From assembly GCA_003140835.1 (NCBI GenBank), contig PLLA01000031.1, positions 329 to 51,546 of the forward strand: DNA of 51,218 bases. The letters are read 5' to 3'. The stretch is from Candidatus Tumulicola scandinaviensis. GTDB taxonomy: Bacteria > Vulcanimicrobiota > Vulcanimicrobiia > Vulcanimicrobiales > Vulcanimicrobiaceae. The translations under genes were made by a program, and so were the position numbers. Positions 1 through 8,187 of the stretch are shown here, piece by piece. The notes beneath the pieces are model-generated. The model ran no database searches and was not told the origin of the DNA. It saw nothing but the letters and a program-made list of their open reading frames with translations. How positions within the stretch are numbered: position 1 is the stretch's first letter; each line of letters starts with the position of its first letter.

Positions 1-77
1 CCGAGCAGGGCCATCTCCGCCTCGAGGTTGTTGGGCGGAATCCGATCGACGCTGGAAACGAACGAGGCGACGTTCAC
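1..77 (-). CDS. dnaB: Replicative DNA helicase DnaB, N-terminal fragment (cut by window edge)
   Basis: Reading the minus strand from a GTG at 75-77 gives MNVASFVSSVDRIPPNNLEA and then EMALLG before the window ends. The R-x-P-P-x-N-x-E-A-E-x-x-x-L-G pattern is the hallmark of the DnaB N-terminal domain, the ring-forming helicase that unwinds DNA at the replication fork. Only about 25 residues are present, so nothing can be said about the ATPase domain. The GTG start overlaps the TGA of the upstream Lon-like gene (GTGA), which indicates translational coupling. DnaB downstream of rplI is a common arrangement in bacteria and supports the call. Confidence 0.85.
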   Translation of the reverse strand, partial: MNVASFVSSVDRIPPNNLEAEMALL

Positions 78-2029
78 CGGGAAACCCTCGGGCGGGAACG
101 GGAGCGGAGCACGGGCGGCGCCGGAACGCGCAGACCGAGCGCGGCGAGCGCCTCGACGACCGTCCCGACGGGTACGACCTCGATGCCCTCGGGCGCCGCG
201 TCGATCTCGCTGGCATTCTCGCGCGGGATCACGATGGCCCGCATCCCGGCCTGTCGAGCGGCATACAATTTCTCCACCACGCCGCCGACGGCGCGCACGT
301 TGCCGGCCAAGGAGACCTCCCCGGTGACGGCGATGTCCTGCGGCAGCGGAATGTGCGCGAGCGCGCTATGCAGCGCGAGGAAAAACGCCAGCCCCGCCGA
401 CGGCCCGTCGATGTTCCCGCCGCCCACCACGTTGACGTGCAGATCCCAGTCGGCCGGATCGGTGCCGGTCACCGCGCGGATCACCGAGGCCGCATTGAAG
501 ACTGCATCGCGCGCCATCGAACCGGCGGTGTCGTTGAAGCGCACGGTCCCCTTGCGCGGCTCGCGCGCCGGGAACGCCGCCGCTTCGATCTCGACGATCG
601 AGCCGACGTACTGCAGCACGCCCAGACCGTGGGCCTTGCCGATCTCCTTCACCCGGCGCGCGCGGGTCGTGGTGTGCTGCACGATACGGCCGGCCTGCAC
701 GACCTCCAGCACGTCTTCCTCGCGGACCGACGCGCCGCGCGCGGTGCTGGAACGCTCGAGCGCGTGGCCGTACGCGTCGGCCAGGATCTGCACCGCTTTG
801 CGCCCTTCGATCGTGTACGACGCGATGAGCTCGCAGACGCGCCGGCTCGCCTTCGCCCCCAGCCGCTGCGCGGCTTCGCGCACGATCCGCGCGACCTGCG
901 TGCGGGTGAGCGGTTCGAAGTAGACCGCGGCGCAGCGCGAGCGGATCGCCGCATCGATCGCTTCGGGGTCGCGCGTCGTCGCGCCGATCAACACGAAGTC
1001 AGCCGGCGCGCCGTCGCGGAAGAGCTTCTTCACGTACGCCGGGACGTTCGGATCGTGCTCGTCGTAGTACGACGACTCGAAGGTGACGCGCTTGTCCTCG
1101 AGGACCTTGAGCAGGCGCGTCTGCAGGGCCGGATCCATCTCGCCGATCTCGTCGATGAACAGCACGCCGCCGTGGGCCTTGGTCACCAGGCCGAGTTTGG
1201 GTTCGGGGATGCCGGCCTCGGCGAACTCGCGCCGGCTGCCCTGGAAGATCGGATCGTGAACGCTGCCGAGCAACGGGTTGATGATTTCGCGGGGATCCCA
1301 GCGCAGCGTCGTTCCGCTGGCTTCGACGAACGGTGCATTCTTGGCAAACGGCGTGTAGGGCCGCGCCTTGGCGACTTCTAAGACCAGCCGCGCGACGGTC
1401 GTCTTGCCGACGCCGGGCGGACCGTACAAAATCACGTGCTGCGGGTAAGGCGAGGTAATTTTTGCCAGCAGCGCCTTAATCGCCGCTTCTTGTCCGACGA
1501 TGTCGCGCAGCGCTTGCGGCCGCAGCTGCTGCAACGCCGAAGCCGCCAGCGTGCGCTGGGAAAGCACTTCGAGCTCTTCAAGCTTGGCCTGCGACGCCGG
1601 CGTTTCCGGACCGCCGCTCTCGCGCAGCGCCTCGAGTTTGAGATCCTTGAGGTACTCGTCGTGGCGCTCGGTCATCTTTTCGTTGACGCGGCGCTCGATG
1701 GCGTCCTCGGCGTGCCGTTGGGCGATCGTATCGGCCATCGCTTCTTCGATTTCGGCAATCGCCTTGCGCTGCTGCGCGCGCGCAGTCACCCGTTCGAGCG
1801 TTGGGTTTTCGAAGACCAGGCGTTGCAGCGCGCACAGGCGGTCGGGCAAGTGCTGGGAACGCATCATACGCAACGCGTTCACTTTTCCGGCGCGCAAAAC
1901 GATTTTGTCCGCGCCGAGCACGGCCGTCAGCATATCGTAGAGCGCGGTGACGTACCGGTTGAGTTCGTCTTCGACGCCGAACTTACGCCGAAAGCGCGAC
2001 ACGTACGAGTGCTGCGCGCTTCCCGCCAT
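74..2029 (-). CDS. ATP-dependent Lon-like protease (LonB/LonC type, soluble)
   Basis: A 651-residue AAA+ serine protease. An N-terminal helical region (about 1-170, with charged, probably coiled stretches) precedes the ATPase module, with Walker A GPPGVGKT at 203-210 and Walker B LFIDEIGEMD around 290-299. The C-terminal Lon protease domain carries the Ser-Lys dyad: Ser544 in DGPSAG and Lys587 in GGVVEK, 43 residues apart as in Lon. There is no classical LonA N-terminal substrate domain and no membrane insertion, so it resembles the LonB/LonC group known from spore formers and thermophiles. It starts at ATG 2027-2029, 17 bases after rplI ends; longer in-frame readings run into rplI and are low quality. 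Cytoplasmic protein quality control is likely; its substrates are unknown. Confidence 0.9.
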   Translation of the reverse strand: MAGSAQHSYVSRFRRKFGVEDELNRYVTALYDMLTAVLGADKIVLRAGKVNALRMMRSQHLPDRLCALQRLVFENPTLERVTARAQQRKAIAEIEEAMADTIAQRHAEDAIERRVNEKMTERHDEYLKDLKLEALRESGGPETPASQAKLEELEVLSQRTLAASALQQLRPQALRDIVGQEAAIKALLAKITSPYPQHVILYGPPGVGKTTVARLVLEVAKARPYTPFAKNAPFVEASGTTLRWDPREIINPLLGSVHDPIFQGSRREFAEAGIPEPKLGLVTKAHGGVLFIDEIGEMDPALQTRLLKVLEDKRVTFESSYYDEHDPNVPAYVKKLFRDGAPADFVLIGATTRDPEAIDAAIRSRCAAVYFEPLTRTQVARIVREAAQRLGAKASRRVCELIASYTIEGRKAVQILADAYGHALERSSTARGASVREEDVLEVVQAGRIVQHTTTRARRVKEIGKAHGLGVLQYVGSIVEIEAAAFPAREPRKGTVRFNDTAGSMARDAVFNAASVIRAVTGTDPADWDLHVNVVGGGNIDGPSAGLAFFLALHSALAHIPLPQDIAVTGEVSLAGNVRAVGGVVEKLYAARQAGMRAIVIPRENASEIDAAPEGIEVVPVGTVVEALAALGLRVPAPPVLRSRSRPRVSR

Positions 2030-2045
2030 GACCGTCTTCGCCCGC

Positions 2046-2492
2046 TTAGGTCGCGACGACGTCGACGGTGGCTTTAGCGACGACGTTCTTGTGAAGCTTG
2101 ATTTCGACCGGATAGGAGCCGAGCGCCTTGATCGAACTCTTGAGCTCGATCTTGTGCTTGTCGATCGCCACCGCGAGCACTTCGGCAATCGCCGTCGCGA
2201 CGTCGGCGTTGGTCACGGCGCCGAACAGCTTGCCGTTACCGCCGGCTTTGGCCTTGACCGCTACCTTCGCCGACTCCAAACGCTGGGCGAGCGCTTTCGC
2301 CTCGGCAAGGACCTGCGCGTCGCGCTTTTCTTGCGCCTTCTGCTGCGAGCCGAGCTGCGCGAGCGCGCCTTTGTCGGCCTCGGTTGCGAGCTTGCGCGGT
2401 AAGAGGAAGTTGCGGGCGTACCCCTCCGCGACGTCGACGACGTCGCCCTTCTTACCGAGCGACTTCACATCGGTGAGAAGAATGAGCTTCAC
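2046..2492 (-). CDS. rplI: 50S ribosomal protein bL9
   Basis: 148 residues beginning [20 protein letters not shown], with the typical bL9 N-terminal domain (G-x-x-G-D-V-V-x-V-x-x-G-Y-A-R-N-F-L-x-P), a long connecting helix rich in Ala, Lys and Gln, and a C-terminal rRNA-binding domain. It binds near the L1 stalk of the large subunit and affects translational fidelity. It lies 6 bases downstream of rpsR, in the same direction, and upstream of the Lon-like protease and dnaB. This is the usual rpsR-rplI-dnaB order with an extra protease gene inserted. Confidence 0.97.
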   Translation of the reverse strand: MKLILLTDVKSLGKKGDVVDVAEGYARNFLLPRKLATEADKGALAQLGSQQKAQEKRDAQVLAEAKALAQRLESAKVAVKAKAGGNGKLFGAVTNADVATAIAEVLAVAIDKHKIELKSSIKALGSYPVEIKLHKNVVAKATVDVVAT

Positions 2493-2498
2493 GGTCTG

Positions 2499-2744
2499 TT
2501 ACTCCGAAACGTAGGGAAGGAAAGCGATGATGCGCGCCCGTTTGATCGCCACGGTGAGGATGCGCTGGTGCTTGGCGCAGTTGCCGGAAATCCGTCGAGG
2601 CACGATTTTCCCGCGTTCGGAAACGTATTTCTTCAGGCGGCCGACCTCGCGATAGCTCACTTCGCTGATCTTTTCGGCGCAGAAACTGCACGGCTTGCGC
2701 TTCGGGCGCCGGTCTTTGACGGCGCGCTTGGGTTTGGTTGCCAC
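2499..2744 (-). CDS. rpsR: 30S ribosomal protein bS18
   Basis: 81 residues. It has a basic N-terminus, a CSFC pair at about 19-22, the conserved segment [20 protein letters not shown], then RISGNC and [20 protein letters not shown]. bS18 pairs with bS6 on the platform of the small subunit. The Cys/His set (CxxC plus C and H downstream) suggests the zinc-binding (C+) form. It is the first gene of the rpsR-rplI-Lon-dnaB run. Its usual partners rpsF and ssb are not upstream but about 13 kb away, so this copy needs its own promoter in the 2745-2945 region. Confidence 0.97.
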   Translation of the reverse strand: MATKPKRAVKDRRPKRKPCSFCAEKISEVSYREVGRLKKYVSERGKIVPRRISGNCAKHQRILTVAIKRARIIAFLPYVSE

Positions 2745-2812
2745 AGGTTGTCCTTTCGACTAGGTGGTTGCCGGTTTCGCAGGTCCCGCGAGGGCCGCAA
2801 AACCCTAGCCAG

Positions 2813-2833
2813 GTGGAGCGAGGCTCGCTCCAC
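2813..2833. other. Perfect 9-bp inverted repeat in the rpsR leader region
   Basis: GTGGAGCGA and TCGCTCCAC flank a 3-base loop. The repeat lies 69-89 bases upstream of the rpsR start, in the region shared with the divergent zinc-ribbon gene. It has no T-run on either strand, so it is not a standard terminator. It could be a leader hairpin in the rpsR transcript; that is inference. A second, 12-bp perfect palindrome (GAACGTACGTTC) lies at 2871-2882. Confidence 0.5.
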
Positions 2834-2926
2834 CACCGGTCCCGAGACTGGCTCGGAGGCCGGATTTTCGGAACGTACGTTCGGATTGCCCGGCGGACGC
2901 TCCTGGCGGCCAAGGGGCAGAATTCC

Positions 2927-2955
2927 GTGACGCTGGCCTCCGAATGGTGTATAGT
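2927..2955 (+). promoter_or_regulatory. Putative sigma-70-type promoter of the zinc-ribbon gene
   Basis: GTGACG (4 of 6 to the -35 consensus) at 2927-2932, a 17-base spacer, then TATAGT (5 of 6 to the -10 consensus) at 2950-2955. The predicted transcript would start near 2962 and carry a leader of roughly 95 bases before the ATG at 3058, with AGGAG at about 3039-3043 as ribosome binding site. Confidence 0.55.
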
Positions 2956-3057
2956 GGACGGGTTACCCAGGCTTCGAAGTCCGCAAAGGTCCCAATGGCT
3001 GAAGCGAGTCGGATCCGGAGAACAAACACCATTATTTCAGGAGACTCGTTAGTTTAG

Positions 3058-3357
3058 ATGTACACCAATGAAATGCTCACCTGCGTTGATTGCGGGCGTC
3101 AGTTCCCATTTACCGCAGGCGAACAAGAATTTTTTGCCATGAAGGGCTTCACGAATAAGCCCAACCGTTGCAGCGACTGTCGCGCGGCCCGCAAGGCCGG
3201 GCGCTCGCAGGGAAGCGGCGGCGGCGGCGGACATCGCGAGATGTTCAAAGCCACCTGCAGCCAATGCGGCGGCGTAGCTGAGGTTCCGTTCCAGCCACGC
3301 GGCGACAAGCCGGTCTATTGCCGCGATTGCTTCGCGTCACGTCCCAGCTACCGCTAA
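3058..3357 (+). CDS. Small zinc-ribbon protein (zf-trcl / CxxC-x17-CxxC type)
   Basis: 99 residues with two metal-binding modules. The N-terminal one is CVDCGRQF plus CSDC around a F-T-A-G-E-Q-E-F-F core, the signature of the probable zinc-binding zf-trcl family. After a Gly/Ser linker and a G-rich stretch comes CSQCGGVAEVPFQP with CRDC, a CxxC-x17-CxxC module. Eight cysteines in four CxxC pairs would bind two zinc ions. The function of the family is unknown; nucleic-acid binding is plausible. The gene has its own promoter-like element and is followed directly by an intrinsic terminator, so it is probably a single-gene transcript. Confidence 0.85.
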   Translation: MYTNEMLTCVDCGRQFPFTAGEQEFFAMKGFTNKPNRCSDCRAARKAGRSQGSGGGGGHREMFKATCSQCGGVAEVPFQPRGDKPVYCRDCFASRPSYR

Positions 3358-3393
3358 ATCCCAGTCGCTCGTTAGCGCAACCTACATGAAGAG

Positions 3394-3425
3394 AGCCCGC
3401 TCCCGCGGGCTTTCTTTTTCTTCTT
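3394..3425 (+). terminator. Rho-independent terminator after the zinc-ribbon gene
   Basis: AGCCCGC and GCGGGCT (7-bp stem, 4-base loop at 3401-3404) followed by TTCTTTTTCTTCTTTT. It ends just before the desaturase ribosome binding site (GGGAAG at 3428-3433), separating the two genes. Confidence 0.85.
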
Positions 3426-3437
3426 TTGGGAAGCATC

Positions 3438-4310
3438 ATGAGTCAGGACACGCTTAGCCGCCTCAAGGGCCTCGGGCTCATCGGCATCCACATCGTCGCC
3501 CTCGCCGCGTTATGGCCGGCCTTTTTCCACTGGCAGGTTCTCATCGTCTTGGGGGTGGTTTCCTACCTCACCGGAGCGTTGGGCGTCACCCTCTGTTACC
3601 ACCGTACGCTGACGCACCGGAGCTTGCGCTTACGCAAGCCGCTCGAGTATCTGCTCGCGATCTTCGGAACGTTAGCGTTGCAGGGAGACCCCATTCGGTG
3701 GGTCGCCGTTCATCGCAAGCACCACGCCCACGCCGACCAAGAAGGCGACCCGCACAGCATTCACCTCGGCTTCAAGTGGGCGCACGTCGACTGGATCTAC
3801 CAGCACAACGTCGCGCTGCCGACCGAAGAAGAGGCGCGGCACTACGCTCCCGACTTGTACGCCGAGCCGTTCTACCGCGTGCTCGAATGGATGAGCCTGC
3901 CCTTGCAGATCGCCCTGGGCGTGCTCCTATTCGCGCTGGGCGGCTGGCCATTCGTGATTTGGGGCATCTTCGTGCGCTTGGTCTTGAGCTACCACTCGAC
4001 GTGGCTGGTCAACAGCGCCGCGCACATGCTGGGCTACCGGACGTTTCGCACCGGCGATCAATCGACCAACTGCTGGTGGGTGGCGCTCATTTCATTCGGC
4101 GAAGGCTGGCACAACAATCACCATGCGTTTCCGTTCTCAGCCCGTCACGGCTTGCGCTGGTTCGAAATCGACATGACCTGGTGGCACGTTAAGCTCTTGT
4201 CGTTCCTGCGTCTTGCGGACAGCATCAAGATACCGAGCAAGCTCATGCAGCAGCGCCTGCGTGAGGTAGCGACCGGCGTCGCCAAGCCCGCCACGCGAGC
4301 CGGCCTATAA
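3438..4310 (+). CDS. Acyl-CoA (delta-9 type) fatty acid desaturase
   Basis: 290-residue membrane di-iron desaturase. The three histidine boxes of the acyl-CoA desaturase family are present: HRTLTH at about 55-60, HRKHH at about 92-96 and HNNHH near residue 231, with hydrophobic segments before the first box and between the second and third. It would introduce a cis double bond into membrane acyl chains, helping adapt membrane fluidity. The ATG at 3438 is preferred over an in-frame TTG at 3426 because GGGAAG precedes it. A small protein gene follows 3 bases after the stop, so the two are probably co-transcribed. Confidence 0.92.
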   Translation: MSQDTLSRLKGLGLIGIHIVALAALWPAFFHWQVLIVLGVVSYLTGALGVTLCYHRTLTHRSLRLRKPLEYLLAIFGTLALQGDPIRWVAVHRKHHAHADQEGDPHSIHLGFKWAHVDWIYQHNVALPTEEEARHYAPDLYAEPFYRVLEWMSLPLQIALGVLLFALGGWPFVIWGIFVRLVLSYHSTWLVNSAAHMLGYRTFRTGDQSTNCWWVALISFGEGWHNNHHAFPFSARHGLRWFEIDMTWWHVKLLSFLRLADSIKIPSKLMQQRLREVATGVAKPATRAGL

Positions 4311-4313
4311 GGC

Positions 4314-4490
4314 GTGACCGCTAAACCGCGTAAGAGCGGTGGCGCGCGTTCCTGCTACAACAAGAGCGGCTCGCCGAAAGCAGCGTTCGCAACCAAGAAG
4401 CTCGCCGAACGAGCGATTCCCCGAACCAGCGTTGGGCTCGCGCCTTACGCGTGCTCTACGCACGGCTGGCACCTAGGCCACCGATTCTAG
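4314..4490 (+). CDS. Small Cys/His protein of 58 residues (WHLGH motif)
   Basis: A GTG start 3 bases after the desaturase stop opens a 58-codon frame ending at TAG 4488-4490. The product is basic and has S-C-Y-N-K near the N-terminus, F-A-T-K-K-L-A-E-R-A in the middle and YACSTHGWHLGHRF at the end. This C-x(n)-F-x-T-x-x-x-A-x-x-A-x(n)-L-x-x-Y-x-C-x-x-x-x-G-W-H-L-x-H layout resembles small uncharacterised zinc-finger-like proteins found in many bacteria and phages, which argues for a real gene. No clear ribosome binding site is visible, so translation may depend on coupling to the desaturase. It is too short for common gene-calling cut-offs. Confidence 0.7.
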   Translation: MTAKPRKSGGARSCYNKSGSPKAAFATKKLAERAIPRTSVGLAPYACSTHGWHLGHRF

Positions 4491-4583
4491 GGCTGATTTC
4501 TTCCAACTCGCCGTCGCGAACGGCCTTGATTACCGAATAGTAAACTGCGGCCGTCCGCTCCTCGATTTGGAAAAAATCACTCC

Positions 4584-6038
4584 CTAGAATAAATTCCACA
4601 GATATTGGTTGTAGACTTCGTGGTGGTATTGCACTTCTTGCGCCTTCACGAAGCTTCCCAGTAGGCGCGGGCAGCGATCGGCGCTGGCCTGTTTGAGATC
4701 GGCGTAGCGAGCTTTTACATCGTCCCCGAGCATTGCTGTCGTCCACGACGACGCGCGGAAGTCGGCCAAGGCGTCGTAGATGTTGTCGGACAAATAACGG
4801 TCGGCTTGGCGAAGGTTCTTGGCGTCACTGATGTGGCCGTGTAGCCCGGTCTTGAAAACGGCCAGCATGACCATGTAGGGATTCGCATCCGGCGCTACCG
4901 AGCGAAGTTCGATTCGCGAGCTGCGTTCGTTGCCGATCGGAACTCGCACCATCGATCCGCGGTCCACGGCCGACGCCTTGATTTGATTCGGCGCTTCGAA
5001 GTGAGGGTCGAGCCGGCGGTAGGCGTTCACGCTCGAGTTGAGCATGAGGCAGACGTCCGGCCCGTGAGTCAGAATGCGATCGACGAAATCCCAGGCGAAC
5101 GGGCTGAGCTGCTCGGTGCCATTTGGATCCCAGAACAAATTCTTGCCGTCTTTGCTAACCGAGACGTTTGTGTGCATGCCGCTGCCGTTCACGCCTACGA
5201 CCGGCTTAGGCAGGAAACTGGCCGTCATTCCCAGCCGGGTTGCGACCTGGCGGCAAATCAGTTTGTAGAGCTGAATTTGGTCGGCCGCCGCCACGACTTC
5301 GCCGTAGCTGTAGTTGATCTCGAACTGCGAAGGTGCCACTTCAGGGTGGTCTTTTTCGTTCTGAAATCCCATCGCACGCTGCACTTCGGCAACCGAGTCG
5401 ATGAACGTGCGCAGCGGATCGCCGGGCAGCGAATGATAGTAGCCGCCGGTGTTGACGTACTCGAACTTGCCGGTTTCATGATAGTGACGCTCCGCGTCGA
5501 GCCCTTGAAACAGGAAGCCTTCGATTTCGTTGGCCGCATTGAGGGTGAGCCCGTCGGCGGCGTAACAGTCGTTGGACAGCTTCTTGAGAGCCCCGCGAAT
5601 GTCGCCGGCAAACGGCGACCCGTCGCGTGCGAGCACGTCGCTGAAAACGAGTACTTTGCCGGGGCCGAAGATATCGGCCGGGCCCCAGTAAAACGCGCTC
5701 CAATCGAGCGCCAACCGTAAATCGCTCTCGCGCTGCGGCGTAAAGCCGCGAATCGACGAACCGTCGAACGTAAGGTTGTCGTGCGAGTTGAGCAAGAACT
5801 TCTTGTCGTAGTCGAGCATGTGCAGGCGGCCTTCGAGGTCGCTGAACAGCACCGTTACCGCCTTGATGCGCTTCTCACCGGCTAAGTAGTTGAGGCGCTC
5901 TTCGGCGAGCTGATGTGCCGCCGCTCGATCTTTTCGCTGTTGTTTTGCGCCGAGGTTGAGATCCTCGAGTTCGCCGTACGTCAGCGACAGAAAGTCGCGA
6001 AGGTCCGCTGGGTTTACCGGTTGCATTCTCGTCGTCAT
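4584..6038 (-). CDS. glnA: Glutamine synthetase, type I family
   Basis: 484 residues. It makes glutamine from glutamate, ammonia and ATP. Family motifs are present: FSDLEGRLHMLDYDKKF (beta-grasp domain), DGSSIRGF, the metal-binding E-I-E-G-F and F-E-I-N-Y segments, NGSGMHTNVS, and RIELRSVAPDANPYMVML in the C-terminal part. An N-terminal stretch of about 60 residues, partly charged and helical, precedes the first conserved motif and is longer than usual. A Tyr occurs in DNIYDAL, near where the adenylylated Tyr lies in enterobacterial enzymes, but control by adenylylation cannot be judged. The start at 6038 has AAGGAG 13 bases upstream; an ATG at 6026 is an alternative. No other nitrogen gene is adjacent. 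Confidence 0.95.
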   Translation of the reverse strand: MTTRMQPVNPADLRDFLSLTYGELEDLNLGAKQQRKDRAAAHQLAEERLNYLAGEKRIKAVTVLFSDLEGRLHMLDYDKKFLLNSHDNLTFDGSSIRGFTPQRESDLRLALDWSAFYWGPADIFGPGKVLVFSDVLARDGSPFAGDIRGALKKLSNDCYAADGLTLNAANEIEGFLFQGLDAERHYHETGKFEYVNTGGYYHSLPGDPLRTFIDSVAEVQRAMGFQNEKDHPEVAPSQFEINYSYGEVVAAADQIQLYKLICRQVATRLGMTASFLPKPVVGVNGSGMHTNVSVSKDGKNLFWDPNGTEQLSPFAWDFVDRILTHGPDVCLMLNSSVNAYRRLDPHFEAPNQIKASAVDRGSMVRVPIGNERSSRIELRSVAPDANPYMVMLAVFKTGLHGHISDAKNLRQADRYLSDNIYDALADFRASSWTTAMLGDDVKARYADLKQASADRCPRLLGSFVKAQEVQYHHEVYNQYLWNLF

Positions 6039-6156
6039 CCTCGTTCGTTGTCTCCTTCAAACGGGTCGCGTGGTATCCATGCCATTGGGTGGCCTTTGGC
6101 AGCGGCCTTTGTCCATGTGGAACGTTCGGCTTGTGGATTTGGCTAAATTGCCGGCG

Positions 6157-6789
6157 TTAGATGCCGAATTTGGGATAGACGCCGCGGAAACCGGTGATGA
6201 TCAGCTCGATGGCGATCGCGAGAATCAGGAATCCCAGAATCCGATCGATGGCGCCCAGCACGCCCGGCCCCATGCGCTTCGCCAGCGGCGCGCCGGCGCG
6301 CAATAGGATGTAGATGACGGCGCTCATCGCGAGCACCGCAATGACGATGCCGATCATCCAGGTGATCGGGTCGGGCCGGGCCGCCAGCGCCATCACGACG
6401 CCGATCGCGCCGGGTCCGGCGAGCATCGGCATGGCCATGGGCGAAAACGCGATGTCGTCCTTCTCGGCCGCCTCGGCGTTCTCGGCGGGCGTCAGCCGGC
6501 TGGACGCGGTGACCATCGTCCACGCCGTGTGCGCGACGATGAGGCCGCCGGCAATGCGCAACGCCGATAGCGAGATCCCAAAGAATTCCAGTACATACGA
6601 GCCTCCCAGCGCAAACGCTACCAGAATGGCGAACACGTAGACGGCAATGCGTGCGGCGGTAGAACGGCGCTGAGATTCGCTATCGCTCGAGGTGAGTGCG
6701 AAGAATACGGCGAGGCCACCGACCGGGTTGACGATCGGAAACAACGCGACGAAGGCGGTTATCGCCGCCCCGACGATGGCGCTCTCCAT
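6157..6789 (-). CDS. MarC family integral membrane protein
   Basis: 210 residues with about six hydrophobic segments. Family features are the opening A-F-V-A-L-F-P-I-V-N-P-V-G-G-L, a G-x-x-x-L-x-x-F-G-I-S-L-x-A-L-R-I-A-G-G segment, and S-P-M-A-M-P-M-L-A-G-P-G-A-I in the middle. The transport role of MarC/UPF0056 proteins is unresolved, and the old link to multiple antibiotic resistance has not held up. Start at ATG 6787-6789; a longer in-frame reading would add 28 residues that do not look like a membrane protein N-terminus. It is divergent from the beta-lactamase-fold lipoprotein. Confidence 0.9.
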   Translation of the reverse strand: MESAIVGAAITAFVALFPIVNPVGGLAVFFALTSSDSESQRRSTAARIAVYVFAILVAFALGGSYVLEFFGISLSALRIAGGLIVAHTAWTMVTASSRLTPAENAEAAEKDDIAFSPMAMPMLAGPGAIGVVMALAARPDPITWMIGIVIAVLAMSAVIYILLRAGAPLAKRMGPGVLGAIDRILGFLILAIAIELIITGFRGVYPKFGI

Positions 6790-6920
6790 GTGTGCTGCCA
6801 ACCGGCGTACGGGTTCGCGCTTGGCGCTCCCTTCCGCGCCTACTTTCCCCAAAAGACTCAAGGGGAAGAGCACACGCGGGGGAACCCTGGCGAGTGGGTT
6901 TCACCTCAAGGAGTCGGAGA

Positions 6921-8177
6921 TTGAAAAGCCTCGGTCGATCGGGTGCGGGAATCGTTGCGCTCGCGGTCGCGGCGCTGGTCGCAGCGTGCGCTCAACCGCC
7001 GGGGCCGAGTGCCGCGGGATTCGTTCCAACTCCCGCTCGCGCGCCTTCAGTCCCGGCCAATTCGCCGATTCACATCGACGGGCCGGGAAAGAATACTGCG
7101 CTCGACCGTCTCGTCGTGCAATTCATGGTATCGCAGCAGGTTCCCAACGCGCAGCTCGCGGTCTCCGTCAAGGGCAAGACGACGTTTTCCCACGCGTACA
7201 CCTATCGCGGCCTCGCCGCTTCGACGACGGTACCTGCGACGATCATGCGGCTCGCCAGCAACACCAAAGCATGGACGTCCGGGGCGCTGTACGATCTCAT
7301 TAAAGCTGGGAAGATCGATCCGAATGCAAAGGTCTTCGCCTACCTCGGCATCACCAAGCCGCTTCCCGCGAAGGCAAAGGTCGATAAGCGCGTCTACGAC
7401 ATCACGATCGAGGATATGATTCTCCACGAATCGGGTTGGGACGATTCGAAACCGCCGTACTACGATCCAACGTTTGCCATGCGCGAGATCGCTCGGGCGC
7501 TTCATCTCAAACACGCCGTCGGTCAAGTCGATTACGTTCGCTATCAGCTGCACCAGCCGTTGCAGGAGACGCCTGGGACAACGTACGCGTACTGCAATTT
7601 CTGCTATGCGGTGCTGGGCATGGTCGTTGCGAAAGCGTCGGGATCGACCTACGCCGACTACGTGGCCCGCGAGGTGGCTGCGCCGCTCGGCGTTCGTAAC
7701 GTCGAGATCTCGCCCACCGTCGGGAAACGGCTTTCCGATGAAGTCGCTCGCTACTACTCTTCGTATGGCGGACTGTCGGCCGTGTACGTGGACTCGAACA
7801 AGCGGTACCCCTATCCGTACGGCGGCGACGATATGGTGCTCGAGGTCGCCGGCGGCGCGGCCGCCATCGCGACCAACGCCGAATCCATGCTCGCCTTCAT
7901 GCGGAAGTATCTGATTTGGGGCGTCGGCACGCCGGAGCCCGGCGCCGACTGGGCGCGCGAAGGATCGATGCCCGGAACGAATACGTGGGCCGAACAACTG
8001 CCGAACGCCACCCACTACGCGTTCCTGGTCAACACGCGCCAATACATCTATGGAAGCAACCCAAACGCGTTCGAAGATCTGCAGGCCCAAATCGAACGGC
8101 AGCTCGATCCCGGTCTCGCGCAGCCGCTAACGCACCACTTCGCCGAAGTGGATGCGATCCACGCACCAAACCCATAG
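6921..8177 (+). CDS. Serine beta-lactamase / class C PBP-fold lipoprotein
   Basis: 418 residues from a TTG start with AAGGAG seven bases upstream. The N-terminus is a lipoprotein signal (K-S-L-G-R-S, hydrophobic core, lipobox LVAAC), so the protein should be anchored in the periplasm or on the surface. Motif one is S-N-T-K (S-x-x-K) in LASNTKAWT; motif two is Y-C-N (Y-x-N) in YAYCNF. The fold group includes class C beta-lactamases, D-aminopeptidases and esterases. Sequence alone does not show beta-lactam hydrolysis, and a peptidase or esterase is equally possible. The next gene starts 10 bases downstream, indicating one transcript. Confidence 0.85.
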   Translation: MKSLGRSGAGIVALAVAALVAACAQPPGPSAAGFVPTPARAPSVPANSPIHIDGPGKNTALDRLVVQFMVSQQVPNAQLAVSVKGKTTFSHAYTYRGLAASTTVPATIMRLASNTKAWTSGALYDLIKAGKIDPNAKVFAYLGITKPLPAKAKVDKRVYDITIEDMILHESGWDDSKPPYYDPTFAMREIARALHLKHAVGQVDYVRYQLHQPLQETPGTTYAYCNFCYAVLGMVVAKASGSTYADYVAREVAAPLGVRNVEISPTVGKRLSDEVARYYSSYGGLSAVYVDSNKRYPYPYGGDDMVLEVAGGAAAIATNAESMLAFMRKYLIWGVGTPEPGADWAREGSMPGTNTWAEQLPNATHYAFLVNTRQYIYGSNPNAFEDLQAQIERQLDPGLAQPLTHHFAEVDAIHAPNP

Positions 8178-8187
8178 GGAGAAACGC

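Noticed and set aside
353-1381. A 342-codon plus-strand frame opposite the Lon-like protease
   Set aside because: The opposite strand encodes Walker and Lon catalytic motifs; this frame has none.
4456-4598. A minus-strand frame of about 47 codons (GTG start) overlapping the end of glnA and the small WHLGH gene
   Set aside because: It looks protein-like in part, but overlaps real genes on both sides, has no ribosome binding site and no motif I know.
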